Assembly: GCF_009183415.1 (NCBI RefSeq)
Contig: NZ_WEHU01000033.1
Location: 1-46,377, forward strand
Length of the DNA: 46,377 nucleotides
DNA from: Bacillus sp. B1-b2
Lineage (GTDB): Bacteria; Bacillota; Bacilli; Bacillales; Cytobacillaceae
Reading direction: 5' to 3'
Shown piece after piece: positions 1-7,881 of the stretch. Under the pieces are notes generated by a model, which was not told the origin of the DNA, ran no database searches, and worked only from the letters and a program-made list of their open reading frames with translations. Numbering within the stretch: the first letter of the stretch is position 1; the number at the start of each line of letters is the position of its first letter. Made by a program: the position numbers and the translations under genes.

Positions 1-1044
1 CTCGTCAAAAGTTATAGTAAAAAAATGGATGTTTACTACCTTCGTTTTAATGTTTTCGTTCTTTCTCTTTTTGAGGGAAAAACAAAAACAGAAAATTCAA
101 AACTTATTTATGCGACATTAGTGGTTATTTTAGCTTTTATTATTTCAAGACAAATTGAAAATGTTTATTTAAAAGACTTCTTATCCACTTTTTCATTATG
201 CACATTCTTATTGTTTATTACAGGATATATCAATTTCCTTCCTGGTACAGGAGCGTTGTTTAGTAGTTTGGGTGTAATCATTTTCTCTGTTATTATCGTA
301 TTTTCTTTTGTGAGAATGCATACGGTGATGACAGTCAATTATAATCGCTTAATTGAGCATCAAAAAAAATTAGATAATGCTGGAAGTCTGACAGCAAGCT
401 TAGTGCACGAAGTAAAAAATACATTACAAATTGTTAATGGGTATTCCAAATTATTAAGTGAATATCCGTTATCACCAGATGCTACTAGAATGAATGGAAT
501 GATCTTTGATGCATCTGTTCAGCTTAATGATCTTCTATTGAATTATTCTAAATATATGAAGAGTAAATCGGTAGAATTTAAAATAGTAGATTTAAATGAT
601 GTGATGAATGATGCTATCTATTTATCAAGGGAATTTACAAAGTACAATGATGTGGATATTGAATTTAATAGTAAATACAAATCGTTAAAAACCTATGCTA
701 ATGATACCTATCTAAAGCAAGTATTCGTGAACTTAATAAAAAATAGTGCGGAGGCAATTGATAGGATAAGTGATAAACGAAAAATTACCATTCAAACAGA
801 TATTCAAATGGATAGAATATTGATTGATTTTTATGATACGGGTAAGGGGATTAAACAAGAGCACTGGGAAGGTATCTTTAATCCCTTTCATTCCACCAAG
901 AAAGAGGGATTAGGACTAGGATTGCCATTCGTTAAAAACATCGTATTAGAACATCGGGGAGAGATTAAAGTAGTGAATAGTTGTCCAGAAGGCACACATA
1001 TTCACATTATCCTTCCACAATATTCATTCAGTTCTATTGATTAG
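1..1044 (+). CDS. Membrane sensor histidine kinase, 5' end outside window
   Basis: The C-terminal part of a two-component sensor kinase. The reading frame is open from base 1 with no in-frame stop before the Met codon at 25, so the gene probably begins upstream and is partial here. The visible N-terminal part holds about three or four hydrophobic membrane segments. A phosphoacceptor region follows, with the H-box motif LVHEVKN (His codon at 406-408) where many relatives have HE(I/V)RNP. The ATP-binding region has the N-box NLIKNSAEAI, the G1 motif DTGKGI, and a G2 motif GLGLGLPFVKNI. The overall form (membrane helices, short linker, HisKA/HATPase, no PAS seen) resembles sporulation kinases of the KinB/KinD type, but the signal and partner regulator cannot be read here. 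No response regulator is adjacent downstream. Confidence 0.85.
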   Translation, partial: LVKSYSKKMDVYYLRFNVFVLSLFEGKTKTENSKLIYATLVVILAFIISRQIENVYLKDFLSTFSLCTFLLFITGYINFLPGTGALFSSLGVIIFSVIIVFSFVRMHTVMTVNYNRLIEHQKKLDNAGSLTASLVHEVKNTLQIVNGYSKLLSEYPLSPDATRMNGMIFDASVQLNDLLLNYSKYMKSKSVEFKIVDLNDVMNDAIYLSREFTKYNDVDIEFNSKYKSLKTYANDTYLKQVFVNLIKNSAEAIDRISDKRKITIQTDIQMDRILIDFYDTGKGIKQEHWEGIFNPFHSTKKEGLGLGLPFVKNIVLEHRGEIKVVNSCPEGTHIHIILPQYSFSSID

Positions 1045-1082
1045 GGAAGGAAAATTGAATCGCAGAGAGGTAGGAGAAAAGG

Positions 1083-2210
1083 ATGGACTATGATGTAATA
1101 ATAGTTGGAGCAGGTTCTATGGGAATGGCAGCAGGCTACTATTTATCACTAGCAGGAAAGAAAGTACTTTTACTAGACTCTAATAATCCTCCCCATGATA
1201 AGGGAAGTCATCATGGAGAAACAAGAATTATTAGACATGCCTATGGGGAAGGGGAAGAGTATGTTCCTTTAGCACTACAGTCACAAAAGTTATGGTATGA
1301 ATTAGAAAAAGAGACAGGTAAACAGCTGTTTTTGAAAACAGGGGTATTAAATGTAGGGAAAGAATCTTCTAACTTTATGCAAAATATTATTTCGAGCTCT
1401 AAACGATTTTCTCTACCAATAGAGGTGATGAATGCTGAAGCTATTAAGGAACGTTGGCCAGGTATGGAGATACCAACTGATTTTATCGGTTGCTATGAAT
1501 CCACATCTGGTGTTCTGCGTTGTGAAGACTGTCTAAAGGCATATCGTGAATTGGCAATCACAAATGGAGCAACATTGAGAACAAATAGTAGGGTCACTTC
1601 TTTATCTGTAACGGAAGAAAGAGCTACTGTTTCAACAGAATCTCATTCTTTTACTGCTAAATCGTTAATTATTGCCGTAGGTGCATGGTCCAATCAATTA
1701 CTATCCATGATAGACTTGGAATTGCCTCTCACCCCAGTACGAAAAACATTTGCTTGGTTTGGCGTTGATGAAGAGTTATACGGAGAAGAGAATTTTCCAG
1801 CTTTCTCGTTTGAAACCTCCAATGGTCAATATTATGGGTTTCCAAGCATTCAAAGGGCCGGCCTAAAATTAGGAAGACATGATGGTGGGAATACCATTAA
1901 TCCAGATCAAGAAATGGCTCCTTTTGAAGAAGTGAGGGAAGATCAAGCAGATCTAACTCAATTTTTAAGTAATTACATGCCTTTCACAAAAGAGCTTTTG
2001 TATGGAAAAACATGTACATATACATTAACACCAGATGAAGATTTTATAGTAGATTTACATCCAAAATACCCTAACGTAGCAATCGCTGCGGGTTTTTCTG
2101 GGCATGGTTTTAAATTTAGTAGTGCAATAGGAAAGATTTTAAGTGAGTTAGTTATAGATAGAAAAACAAAAGCAGATATAGGACTATTTGCTATGAAACG
2201 TTTTAATTAG
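1083..2210 (+). CDS. FAD-dependent N-methyl amino acid oxidase (monomeric sarcosine oxidase / N-methyltryptophan oxidase family)
   Basis: A 375-residue flavoprotein expected to demethylate N-methyl amino acids (sarcosine or N-methyltryptophan) oxidatively, giving formaldehyde and hydrogen peroxide. The N-terminus has the dinucleotide-binding motif GAGSMG (residues 9-14), and Asp32 lies at the end of the second strand. The block GSHHGETRIIRHAYGEG (41-57) is typical of monomeric sarcosine oxidase. A Cys in KTCTYT is placed where the family binds FAD covalently, and AAGFSGHGFKFSS near the C-terminus is the family's active-site lysine motif. The substrate loop reads KLGRHDGG, closer to SolA-like members than to the classical sarcosine oxidase KLGYH, so the substrate is left open. 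A Shine-Dalgarno (taggag) precedes the ATG. It shares a bidirectional terminator with the gene that follows. Confidence 0.9.
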   Translation: MDYDVIIVGAGSMGMAAGYYLSLAGKKVLLLDSNNPPHDKGSHHGETRIIRHAYGEGEEYVPLALQSQKLWYELEKETGKQLFLKTGVLNVGKESSNFMQNIISSSKRFSLPIEVMNAEAIKERWPGMEIPTDFIGCYESTSGVLRCEDCLKAYRELAITNGATLRTNSRVTSLSVTEERATVSTESHSFTAKSLIIAVGAWSNQLLSMIDLELPLTPVRKTFAWFGVDEELYGEENFPAFSFETSNGQYYGFPSIQRAGLKLGRHDGGNTINPDQEMAPFEEVREDQADLTQFLSNYMPFTKELLYGKTCTYTLTPDEDFIVDLHPKYPNVAIAAGFSGHGFKFSSAIGKILSELVIDRKTKADIGLFAMKRFN

Positions 2211-2212
2211 AA

Positions 2213-2249
2213 AAAAGAGAAATCCCTTTATACCAGAGATTTCTCTTTT
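2213..2249. terminator. Bidirectional terminator between convergent genes
   Basis: A perfect 12-bp inverted repeat (AAAAGAGAAATC at 2213-2224, GATTTCTCTTTT at 2238-2249) with T-rich flanks in both directions. It lies after the oxidase gene and overlaps the 3' end of the minus-strand membrane protein gene, whose stop lies in the loop. Confidence 0.85.
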
Positions 2250-2704
2250 CTATTTGTAGGTAAGGAATCAATGATAAATCTTTGATACAAATAATTTAGG
2301 AAAGCAACAAATAAACTAAGAAAAAACAACTGCATTCTACTCATATTTTTCATTTTATATATATTAAATTTTTCAGCTAGTGTAGTTAAAGGGTATGCAA
2401 ACAGATAGTCAGAAACAATATTACTAACAACATATAGCCATAATTTTTGGTATGTTAACTTAAATATCCATTGATTTAAAGGAAGAAATAATCCAAAAAC
2501 AAAAGTAAGATCAGTAGCCAATTTAGGAACTAAAGGAGTTTTTACCTTCCACCACTTATAGCTTTTAGCAAATTCACTAATTATAGCAATTAATAAGGAA
2601 CTGAAAACAGAAGTGGGTAGATACTTTTTAAATGATTGCTTCCCTAAAACAAAAAAAGTTAGCCAAGGGCCAAAGAGTAATATTAACATTTTCCAGTTTT
2701 TCAT
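2228..2704 (-). CDS. Small four-helix membrane protein, CBO0543-like size and topology
   Basis: A 158-residue, strongly hydrophobic protein with about four predicted membrane helices and short basic loops, including a KWWKVKTP stretch after the second helix. I do not recognise a function. It matches the two genes at 6640-7597 in length, helix number and aromatic/basic loop character, but I cannot align it convincingly with them, so common ancestry is only a guess. A GGAGG lies about 12 bases upstream of the ATG, a long but usable spacing. It is convergent with the oxidase gene and its coding end runs into the shared terminator hairpin. Confidence 0.6.
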   Translation of the reverse strand: MKNWKMLILLFGPWLTFFVLGKQSFKKYLPTSVFSSLLIAIISEFAKSYKWWKVKTPLVPKLATDLTFVFGLFLPLNQWIFKLTYQKLWLYVVSNIVSDYLFAYPLTTLAEKFNIYKMKNMSRMQLFFLSLFVAFLNYLYQRFIIDSLPTNRKEKSLV

Positions 2705-2845
2705 TATAACTATAATCCTCCTAAACCAAAATAATGGTTTCCAATACCTATAATGTTTCCATCATAATGTATTTTATCCGCCTTCATAAATGAATAGAGG
2801 AAATTGTCCGAAATGAGAAAGTAGTATAAACGAAAAAACATTTAT

Positions 2846-2859
2846 TAGTTCGGAATGAT
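2846..2859. repeat. Copy 1 of a 14-bp repeat (TAGTTCGGAATGAT)
   Basis: Fourteen identical bases also occur at 23887-23900. Here a partial opposite arm (TCCGAA at 2807-2812) lies 36 bases upstream. It sits in the 301-base gap 2705-3005 before the aminotransferase, where I see no gene; the minus-strand open frame here has no coding character and is a shadow. Confidence 0.4.
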
Positions 2860-3005
2860 ATTAAATGAATGTTGAAAAAAATTTTACTATAGGGAGTAAC
2901 AGCCTTAGTACTATAATGACCTTTTCCTAAACAAAAAGTTAGATTAAGGAATTTAGAAAAATGTATAATTATTCTATTGATAGTATAAAGAAAAGGGGGA
3001 AGAAA

Positions 3006-4208
3006 ATGAAATATCAATTTGCAAATAGAATGGAAAGAGTAAAGCCCTCTGCTATTAGAGAGCTATTAAAATTAGGTGCAGATCCCAATGTGATTTCCTT
3101 TGGTGGTGGTTATCCAGATCCAGAATTATTCCCAGTTAACCAATTAAGAACAATATACGATGAGGTATTACAGCAACAAGGAAAGTTAGCATTGCAATAT
3201 ACGGGTACTGAAGGGTTATTAGAATTAAGAGAAAAACTAGTAGATAGAGTAAGAAAAATCGGTATTGAATGTAAGCTAGAAAACTTATTTATTATTCAAG
3301 GAGGACAACAAGGATTAGATTTAGCTGCAAAAGCATTTGTTGATAGAGGGGATATAATTATAACGGAAAACCCTACTTTTTTAGGTGCACTGGCTGCTTT
3401 TAATCCATACGAACCTGAATATATAGGTGTCTCAATGGACGAAGAAGGAATGATTATGGAGGAATTGGAAGAGGTATTAACTAATTATTCAAACGTTAAA
3501 CTAATTTATACAGTTCCAGAATTTCAAAACCCCACTGGTGTAACAATGAGTTTCGAACGTAGAAAGAAACTAGTGGAATTGGCTAATACCTATAATGTTA
3601 TGATAATAGAGGATAGCCCATATCGTGAAATAAGATATGAGGGAGAACATATTCCTTCTATAAAAAGCTTAGATACAGAAGGACGAGTTATTCATATTGG
3701 TAGCTTTTCTAAGATACTTAGCCCAGGACTCCGACTAGGTTGGTTAATAGCAGAAAGTGATTTAGCAGAAAAATTAAGCTTATTAAAAATGGCTTCTGAT
3801 ACTCAAAACTCTACATTAAATATGTATGTAGTTAATAGATATATGGAGAAATATGACTTAGATGCACATATTGAAAACATTCGCTCTACTTATAAAAGGA
3901 AAAAAGAAATTATGTTTCAGATATTAGAAAATACTTTTCCGAAAGAAATAACTTTTACCAAGTCTAAAGGAGGCCTATTTACTTGGCTTACGTTTCCTCA
4001 GCAAGTTGATACAGCAGAACTTATGCAGAAGCATAGCTTACCAGAAGCAAAAGTTGCATATGTTCCAGGGGAGAGCTTCTTCTCTAATAATCCAGAGCGA
4101 AATCATTGCAGATTAAATTATTCTTATATGCCAGAAGAGAAAATTATAAAAGGAATAACGGACTTAGGAATAATAGCTAGCAGGTATATTCTATTAGATT
4201 GTTTGTAA
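3006..4208 (+). CDS. PLP-dependent aminotransferase, fold type I (2-aminoadipate/aromatic aminotransferase-like)
   Basis: A 400-residue aminotransferase of the LysN/MocR-catalytic-domain class, without the DNA-binding domain that true MocR regulators carry. The start is placed at the ATG at 3006, which follows an AAGGGGGA ribosome site by a normal distance; the reading frame is open further upstream (to 2961) but those codons lack a ribosome site. Visible motifs are SFGGGYPDPELFP near the N-terminus, the glycine-rich QGGQQGLDL cofactor loop, EFQNPTG (substrate/PLP contact), the Schiff-base lysine in GSFSKILSPGLRLGW, and a C-terminal CRLNYSY carrying the carboxylate-binding arginine. Substrate specificity cannot be read from sequence. 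It stands alone between intergenic regions with no obvious downstream terminator. Confidence 0.88.
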   Translation: MKYQFANRMERVKPSAIRELLKLGADPNVISFGGGYPDPELFPVNQLRTIYDEVLQQQGKLALQYTGTEGLLELREKLVDRVRKIGIECKLENLFIIQGGQQGLDLAAKAFVDRGDIIITENPTFLGALAAFNPYEPEYIGVSMDEEGMIMEELEEVLTNYSNVKLIYTVPEFQNPTGVTMSFERRKKLVELANTYNVMIIEDSPYREIRYEGEHIPSIKSLDTEGRVIHIGSFSKILSPGLRLGWLIAESDLAEKLSLLKMASDTQNSTLNMYVVNRYMEKYDLDAHIENIRSTYKRKKEIMFQILENTFPKEITFTKSKGGLFTWLTFPQQVDTAELMQKHSLPEAKVAYVPGESFFSNNPERNHCRLNYSYMPEEKIIKGITDLGIIASRYILLDCL

Positions 4209-4426
4209 TAAGGCGTTATTAAATAATAGAATTTCCAAGCACGCTAACTAACGAATTATAGCATCGTAGCTTACATAGATTGTTAACAATATTCTAAGTA
4301 TGTGTGATAGTCACTTATTTTTCATAACTTTTTAGTTTAAAGTAAGTCAAAATTCTTGCAATTAAATTATCTCGGTATTAGGATAATATTGTAATGCGAA
4401 TTTAGAATATTCTGGAGGGAAGCAAA

Positions 4427-4960
4427 ATGAAAATCGGTATTATTTTAGGAAGCACGAGACCAGGAAGAGTTAGTCCACAGGTAGGTACTTGGGTAAAAGA
4501 AATCGCGGATAAACGCGGAGATGCACAATATGAAATTGTTGATATTGCAGATTATAAGTTACCATTCTTAGGAGCTACAGAAGGAGCAGAAAATATTGCT
4601 GCATGGAATGAAAAGCTTGCTAGTTTAGATGGATTTGTTTTCATTGTTGCAGAATACAACCATAGTATTACGGGAGCTCTAAAAAATGCATTAGATTTAG
4701 CACGAGAAGCTTGGAACAATAAAGCAGCAGGTATTGTAAGCTATGGTTCTACAGGTGGAGCACGTGCTGCTGAACATTTACGAGGAATCTTAGGTGAACT
4801 TCAAATTGCTGATGTTCGTGTTCATCCAACCCTTTCTTTATTTACTGATTTTGTTAATGGATCTGAATTTAAGCCAGCTTCCCTTCATTTAGATAATGTA
4901 AATGCTATGCTTGATCAAGTGGTTTCTTGGAGTACTGCTTTAAAAACAATTCGCGGATAA
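4427..4960 (+). CDS. NAD(P)H-dependent FMN reductase (flavodoxin-like fold)
   Basis: A 177-residue protein of the NADPH-dependent FMN reductase/azoreductase family, likely a soluble flavoenzyme reducing quinones, azo dyes or free FMN. The flavin phosphate loop GSTRPGR lies at residues 8-14, and the second flavin-contact motif AEYNHSITGALKNALD lies near residue 80. SYGSTGGARAAEHLR near residue 120 corresponds to the family's conserved Gly-rich loop. The ribosome site GGAGGG precedes the ATG. It is monocistronic: a strong terminator follows. The upstream 218 bases (4209-4426) hold no gene I can see and probably contain its promoter. It is the first of three redox genes in a row. Confidence 0.88.
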   Translation: MKIGIILGSTRPGRVSPQVGTWVKEIADKRGDAQYEIVDIADYKLPFLGATEGAENIAAWNEKLASLDGFVFIVAEYNHSITGALKNALDLAREAWNNKAAGIVSYGSTGGARAAEHLRGILGELQIADVRVHPTLSLFTDFVNGSEFKPASLHLDNVNAMLDQVVSWSTALKTIRG

Positions 4961-4974
4961 GAATATGACTACAT

Positions 4975-5008
4975 AAGAGTAGAGTAGATGTTTGCTCTAC
5001 TCTTTTTT
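4975..5008 (+). terminator. Rho-independent terminator after FMN reductase gene
   Basis: A perfect 10-bp stem (AAGAGTAGAG / CTCTACTCTT) with a 10-base loop, followed by a run of Ts. Confidence 0.92.
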
Positions 5009-5117
5009 AAATTTGTGATTAACCAAACCATTTTATATGAAAAGTAAAAAAGAAGTATCTTTATTTTGGAAATGGGTATTATAGTAAAGTAAACAAACAA
5101 AATGGAGGTTTTTTTAG

Positions 5118-5714
5118 ATGAGTGCATTTTTTGAAGCAATAAAGAAAAGACGTTCTTACTATGGTATTAGTAAAGAACAGGTAGTAGCAGATGAGAAAAT
5201 TCAAGAGATCATCAATGAAGCTGTTCTACACACACCATCTTCTTTTAACGCTCAAAGTACACGTGTTGTTTTATTATTGAATGAAGAACATGATAAAGTT
5301 TGGAATATTACAGCAAGAGAGCTTCGCAAGATTGTACCAGAAGAAAACTTTGCTTCAACAGAGGAAAAGCTAAACTCCTTTAAAGCTGGTTATGGTACTG
5401 TTTTATTTTTTGAAGACCAAGAAGTCATTGAAGGGTTACAGAAGAACTTTGCATTATATGCAGAAAACTTTCCTGTATGGGCAAACCAAACAAACGCTAT
5501 GCATCAACTAGTAATTTGGACAGCTTTAGAGGAAGTTGGATTTGGTGCATCTTTACAACACTACAATCCTATTATTGATGAATCAGTACAAGAAGAATGG
5601 AGCTTACCTTCTACATGGAAGCTTATTGCACAAATGCCTTTTGGTAAACCAACAGCAGAACCAGGCGACAAAGAATTTAAACCATTAGAAGATCGTGTGA
5701 AAATTTTTAAATAA
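5118..5714 (+). CDS. Nitroreductase family protein (Frm2/YdgI-like)
   Basis: A 198-residue FMN-binding oxidoreductase of the nitroreductase superfamily. Family features are the N-terminal KKRRSYYGI basic segment that contacts FMN phosphate, the HTPSSFNAQSTRVV segment, the central NFPVWANQTNAMHQLVIWTALEEVGFGASLQHYN region, and the C-terminal AQMPFGKP turn. The layout resembles the Frm2/Hbn1 subgroup (one-domain, fatty-acid-response or nitro-compound reductases) rather than NfsA. A GGAGG lies 10 bases before the ATG. It is transcribed as a single gene between two terminators. The likely role is reductive detoxification of nitro or quinone compounds; the natural substrate is unknown. Confidence 0.88.
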   Translation: MSAFFEAIKKRRSYYGISKEQVVADEKIQEIINEAVLHTPSSFNAQSTRVVLLLNEEHDKVWNITARELRKIVPEENFASTEEKLNSFKAGYGTVLFFEDQEVIEGLQKNFALYAENFPVWANQTNAMHQLVIWTALEEVGFGASLQHYNPIIDESVQEEWSLPSTWKLIAQMPFGKPTAEPGDKEFKPLEDRVKIFK

Positions 5715-5720
5715 GATGAA

Positions 5721-5745
5721 AAACTCCTGTATGGGAGTTTTTTAT
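5721..5745 (+). terminator. Rho-independent terminator after nitroreductase gene
   Basis: A 7-bp stem (AAACTCC / GGAGTTT) with a 6-base loop and a T run, starting within 10 bases of the stop codon. Confidence 0.85.
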
Positions 5746-5835
5746 TTGAATTACATAAAGTAGGAGAGCAAATTATAAGTATAATCTCTGCTTATATGCT
5801 AGGATAAATAGGATGAAAAAAAGGATGGTGTAAAG

Positions 5836-6573
5836 ATGAAAATTGAAGTATGGTCAGATTATGTTTGTCCATTTTGTTATATTGGGAAACGTCGATTAGA
5901 AGAGGCTTTAGCACAATTCCCTCACAGAGATAAAGTAGAGGTGGAGTTTAAAAGTTTTGAATTAGATCCAAATGCAAACCTTTACTCTGGTCAAAGTATC
6001 CATGAAGCTTTAGCAGTAAAATATCGCATGAGTGTAGAAGAAGCAAAAAGAGCAAATGAGAATGTTGGAATGCAAGCAGCAAGTGTTGGCTTAACATTTA
6101 ATTTTGATGAGATGAAACCTACAAATACATTCGATGCTCACCGCTTAACTAAATACGCTGCAACAGTTGGCAAAGAAAAACAATTAACAGAGAAATTGTT
6201 GAATGCATACTTTACTGAATCAATGTTAGTTAGTGACCAAGATACACTAATTGAAATTGGTAAATCTGTAGGGTTAGAGGAAGAAGCACAACGAAACGTA
6301 CTTCAAGATAAGACTATGTATGCGAACGATGTAAGAATAGATGAGTCTATTGCTAGTCAAATTGGAGTAACAGGAGTGCCTTTTTTTGTTATTAATCAAA
6401 AATATTCCATCTCAGGAGCCCAACCAACTGATACATTCTTACGTGCCCTGCAGCAAGTATGGCAGGAAGAAAATCAAACTATCACTCCCTTTCAAGATTT
6501 AGCGAGTGGGGATACTAATGAAGAAATGATTTGTACAGATGATGGCTGTGCTATACCAGACAAGAATAATTAA
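5836..6573 (+). CDS. DsbA family oxidoreductase, FrnE-like
   Basis: A 245-residue thioredoxin-fold protein of the FrnE subgroup of DsbA proteins, with no signal peptide and so probably cytoplasmic. The active site is C11-P-F-C14 in YVCPFCYIGK, followed by an all-helical insertion (residues about 60-170). The cis-proline loop appears as TGVPFF near residue 180. A second cysteine pair at the very C-terminus (CTDDGC) matches the extra redox-active pair described for some FrnE proteins. Such proteins act in disulfide isomerisation or stress protection. The ribosome site is AAGGATGG. The upstream spacer contains the palindrome ATTATA-AG-TATAAT (5772-5785), a possible operator of unknown regulator. 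A terminator follows directly. Confidence 0.9.
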   Translation: MKIEVWSDYVCPFCYIGKRRLEEALAQFPHRDKVEVEFKSFELDPNANLYSGQSIHEALAVKYRMSVEEAKRANENVGMQAASVGLTFNFDEMKPTNTFDAHRLTKYAATVGKEKQLTEKLLNAYFTESMLVSDQDTLIEIGKSVGLEEEAQRNVLQDKTMYANDVRIDESIASQIGVTGVPFFVINQKYSISGAQPTDTFLRALQQVWQEENQTITPFQDLASGDTNEEMICTDDGCAIPDKNN

Positions 6574-6580
6574 GGGGAGA

Positions 6581-6616
6581 AAGAAGTGATAGTGCCAAGC
6601 CTATTACTTCTTTTTT
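6581..6616 (+). terminator. Terminator after FrnE-like gene
   Basis: An 11-bp stem (AAGAAGTGATA / TATTACTTCTT, one G-T pair) with a 10-base loop and a T run. Confidence 0.85.
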
Positions 6617-6639
6617 GTTGAATCTTAAATACAGAAGGG

Positions 6640-7116
6640 TTAAGAAGGTGTTTTCAACCCTTTTCTAAACCAGTAAGTAAATCTTCTAATAAGAAATAGG
6701 ACAATGAAATCGGATAGTACTCCAAGAAACCAATTCCAATGCAAGATCTTATATAAATCGCTAGTAATACCTAATACTAATATATAAGTGGCTATACCTA
6801 TGGAAAATATCAAGTAGTATCCAAACTTAAATAGCAAATTAGTATTTACTGGATACCAAAGATTGAAGAAAACTCCTATTGTAGGAAAAAACAAATAGTG
6901 AAGTGAAAAACTCATTTTTGTAGCATACTTAAACTCACGAAAGGGAAATTCTATCCATCCAAACACTAACTGAAGATATTCAAATACCCATGCAATAGCC
7001 TGTCCAAATAGAAAAGTAATATGCGCATATTTTCTACTTCTTTTAGGTACAAGAAATAATAGAGAAAACAAAGCAATCATCCACGAGCAAGTGAGAATAA
7101 TAATATCTTTATTCAT
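6640..7116 (-). CDS. CBO0543-like small membrane protein (second gene of pair)
   Basis: A 158-residue integral membrane protein with about four hydrophobic helices. It has a conserved-looking pattern shared with the gene just upstream on the same strand: a first helix followed by a basic loop, an aromatic W-x-x-FPF segment, a KMSFSLHYLFFPT helix start, and a final WNWFLGVLSDF helix ending in an arginine/tyrosine-rich tail. I recognise this as the CBO0543-type family of small Firmicute membrane proteins, whose function is unknown. Its start overlaps the end of the upstream gene by 8 bases, which implies translational coupling in a two-gene operon. Confidence 0.75.
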   Translation of the reverse strand: MNKDIIILTCSWMIALFSLLFLVPKRSRKYAHITFLFGQAIAWVFEYLQLVFGWIEFPFREFKYATKMSFSLHYLFFPTIGVFFNLWYPVNTNLLFKFGYYLIFSIGIATYILVLGITSDLYKILHWNWFLGVLSDFIVLFLIRRFTYWFRKGLKTPS

Positions 7117-7597
7117 GATTCACAACCTTTTTTAAATCCTTTTTAAACCAAAGGTAGTAACGATGATTAAGAAACAGTGCGATGTTTACAGATACAAAGG
7201 TCCAGTACCACTTCCACTGATGATAGTCCACTAACTTAGTAGTATGCTCTAAAAGAGCCTCCAAAGATGTGAAGAATCCAGTAAAACAAACATAATAGAG
7301 AAGGCTGAAGCCTATTCTTTTAGGATGATAAAGACTAAAGAAGGTGGAAATAATAGGGAATAGAAAGAATTCAAAGAAAAAACTACTCTGATTATATTCA
7401 TTTACATTGGGAAAGAGTTGAATAGGGTAATTAATCCACTCCATTTCGACAACGAGTAGTCCTGCTGGCCAAGTAATCATTTGAAGAGACAGAAATAGTA
7501 AGCAAGCATCCCTCATTTTGTCTTTTGGGATTAGTTTCCACACAAGTAGTAAAGATATGATGATGATAGCGACCAGTATCCATCTTTCCATAATCAT
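7109..7597 (-). CDS. CBO0543-like small membrane protein (first gene of pair)
   Basis: A 162-residue, four-helix membrane protein paralogous in layout to the next gene. The start is placed at the ATG at 7597, six bases after a GGGAAG ribosome site; the frame also offers an upstream GTG at 7633 with no ribosome site and an ATG at 7591 that is too far away. Shared features with its partner are an aromatic ...WINYPIQLFP segment where the partner has WIEFPF, SSFFFEFFLFPI against the partner's SLHYLFFPT, and a final HQWKWYWTF helix against HWNWFLGVL. Function is unknown. The pair is divergent from the GmuR-like regulator. Confidence 0.75.
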   Translation of the reverse strand: MIMERWILVAIIIISLLLVWKLIPKDKMRDACLLFLSLQMITWPAGLLVVEMEWINYPIQLFPNVNEYNQSSFFFEFFLFPIISTFFSLYHPKRIGFSLLYYVCFTGFFTSLEALLEHTTKLVDYHQWKWYWTFVSVNIALFLNHRYYLWFKKDLKKVVNHE

Positions 7598-7698
7598 AAA
7601 TAGCTTCCCTTTCTTTTTTTGTAGCTTTCCCACTGTAATAAAAATAATTCCTGTTAATTAAGTTGCTTGTTTAAGGAATTTGGTAAGTGACTGTAATT

Positions 7699-7771
7699 GT
7701 ATATACTAATTTATTGTAAATGATTATAAAATAAACTGGTTTCCAAATATGTCTATTGGTAAAGTATAGAC
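7699..7771. promoter_or_regulatory. Two candidate HutC/UTRA-type GntR operator boxes
   Basis: The divergent gap 7598-7881 holds GTATATAC (7699-7706) and GTATAGAC (7764-7771). Both fit the GTnTAnAC half-palindrome pattern described for HutC-type GntR repressors. The second also lies in an inverted repeat GTCTAT-N9-ATAGAC (7751-7771). They could serve the flanking regulator or the membrane-protein pair. The sites are short and the region is AT-rich, so this is tentative. Confidence 0.35.
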
Positions 7772-7881
7772 TTTTAAATATATATGTTTATAATTAAATG
7801 TTATAAGGTAATGCATAGAAAAGGGTTGCAACCATTTACATGATTTGATGATATTTTTGACAGAATAAGGGTGGTTCAGAT

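Noticed and set aside
2705-3005. Possible T-box or riboswitch before the aminotransferase gene
   Set aside because: No T-box AGGGTGG-type motif, no aptamer core, and no terminator stem next to the start; only the 14-bp repeat is notable.
2784-3017. 77-codon minus-strand open frame in the gap before the aminotransferase gene
   Set aside because: Composition is that of a translated AT-rich intergenic region; no ribosome site; overlaps the real gene start.
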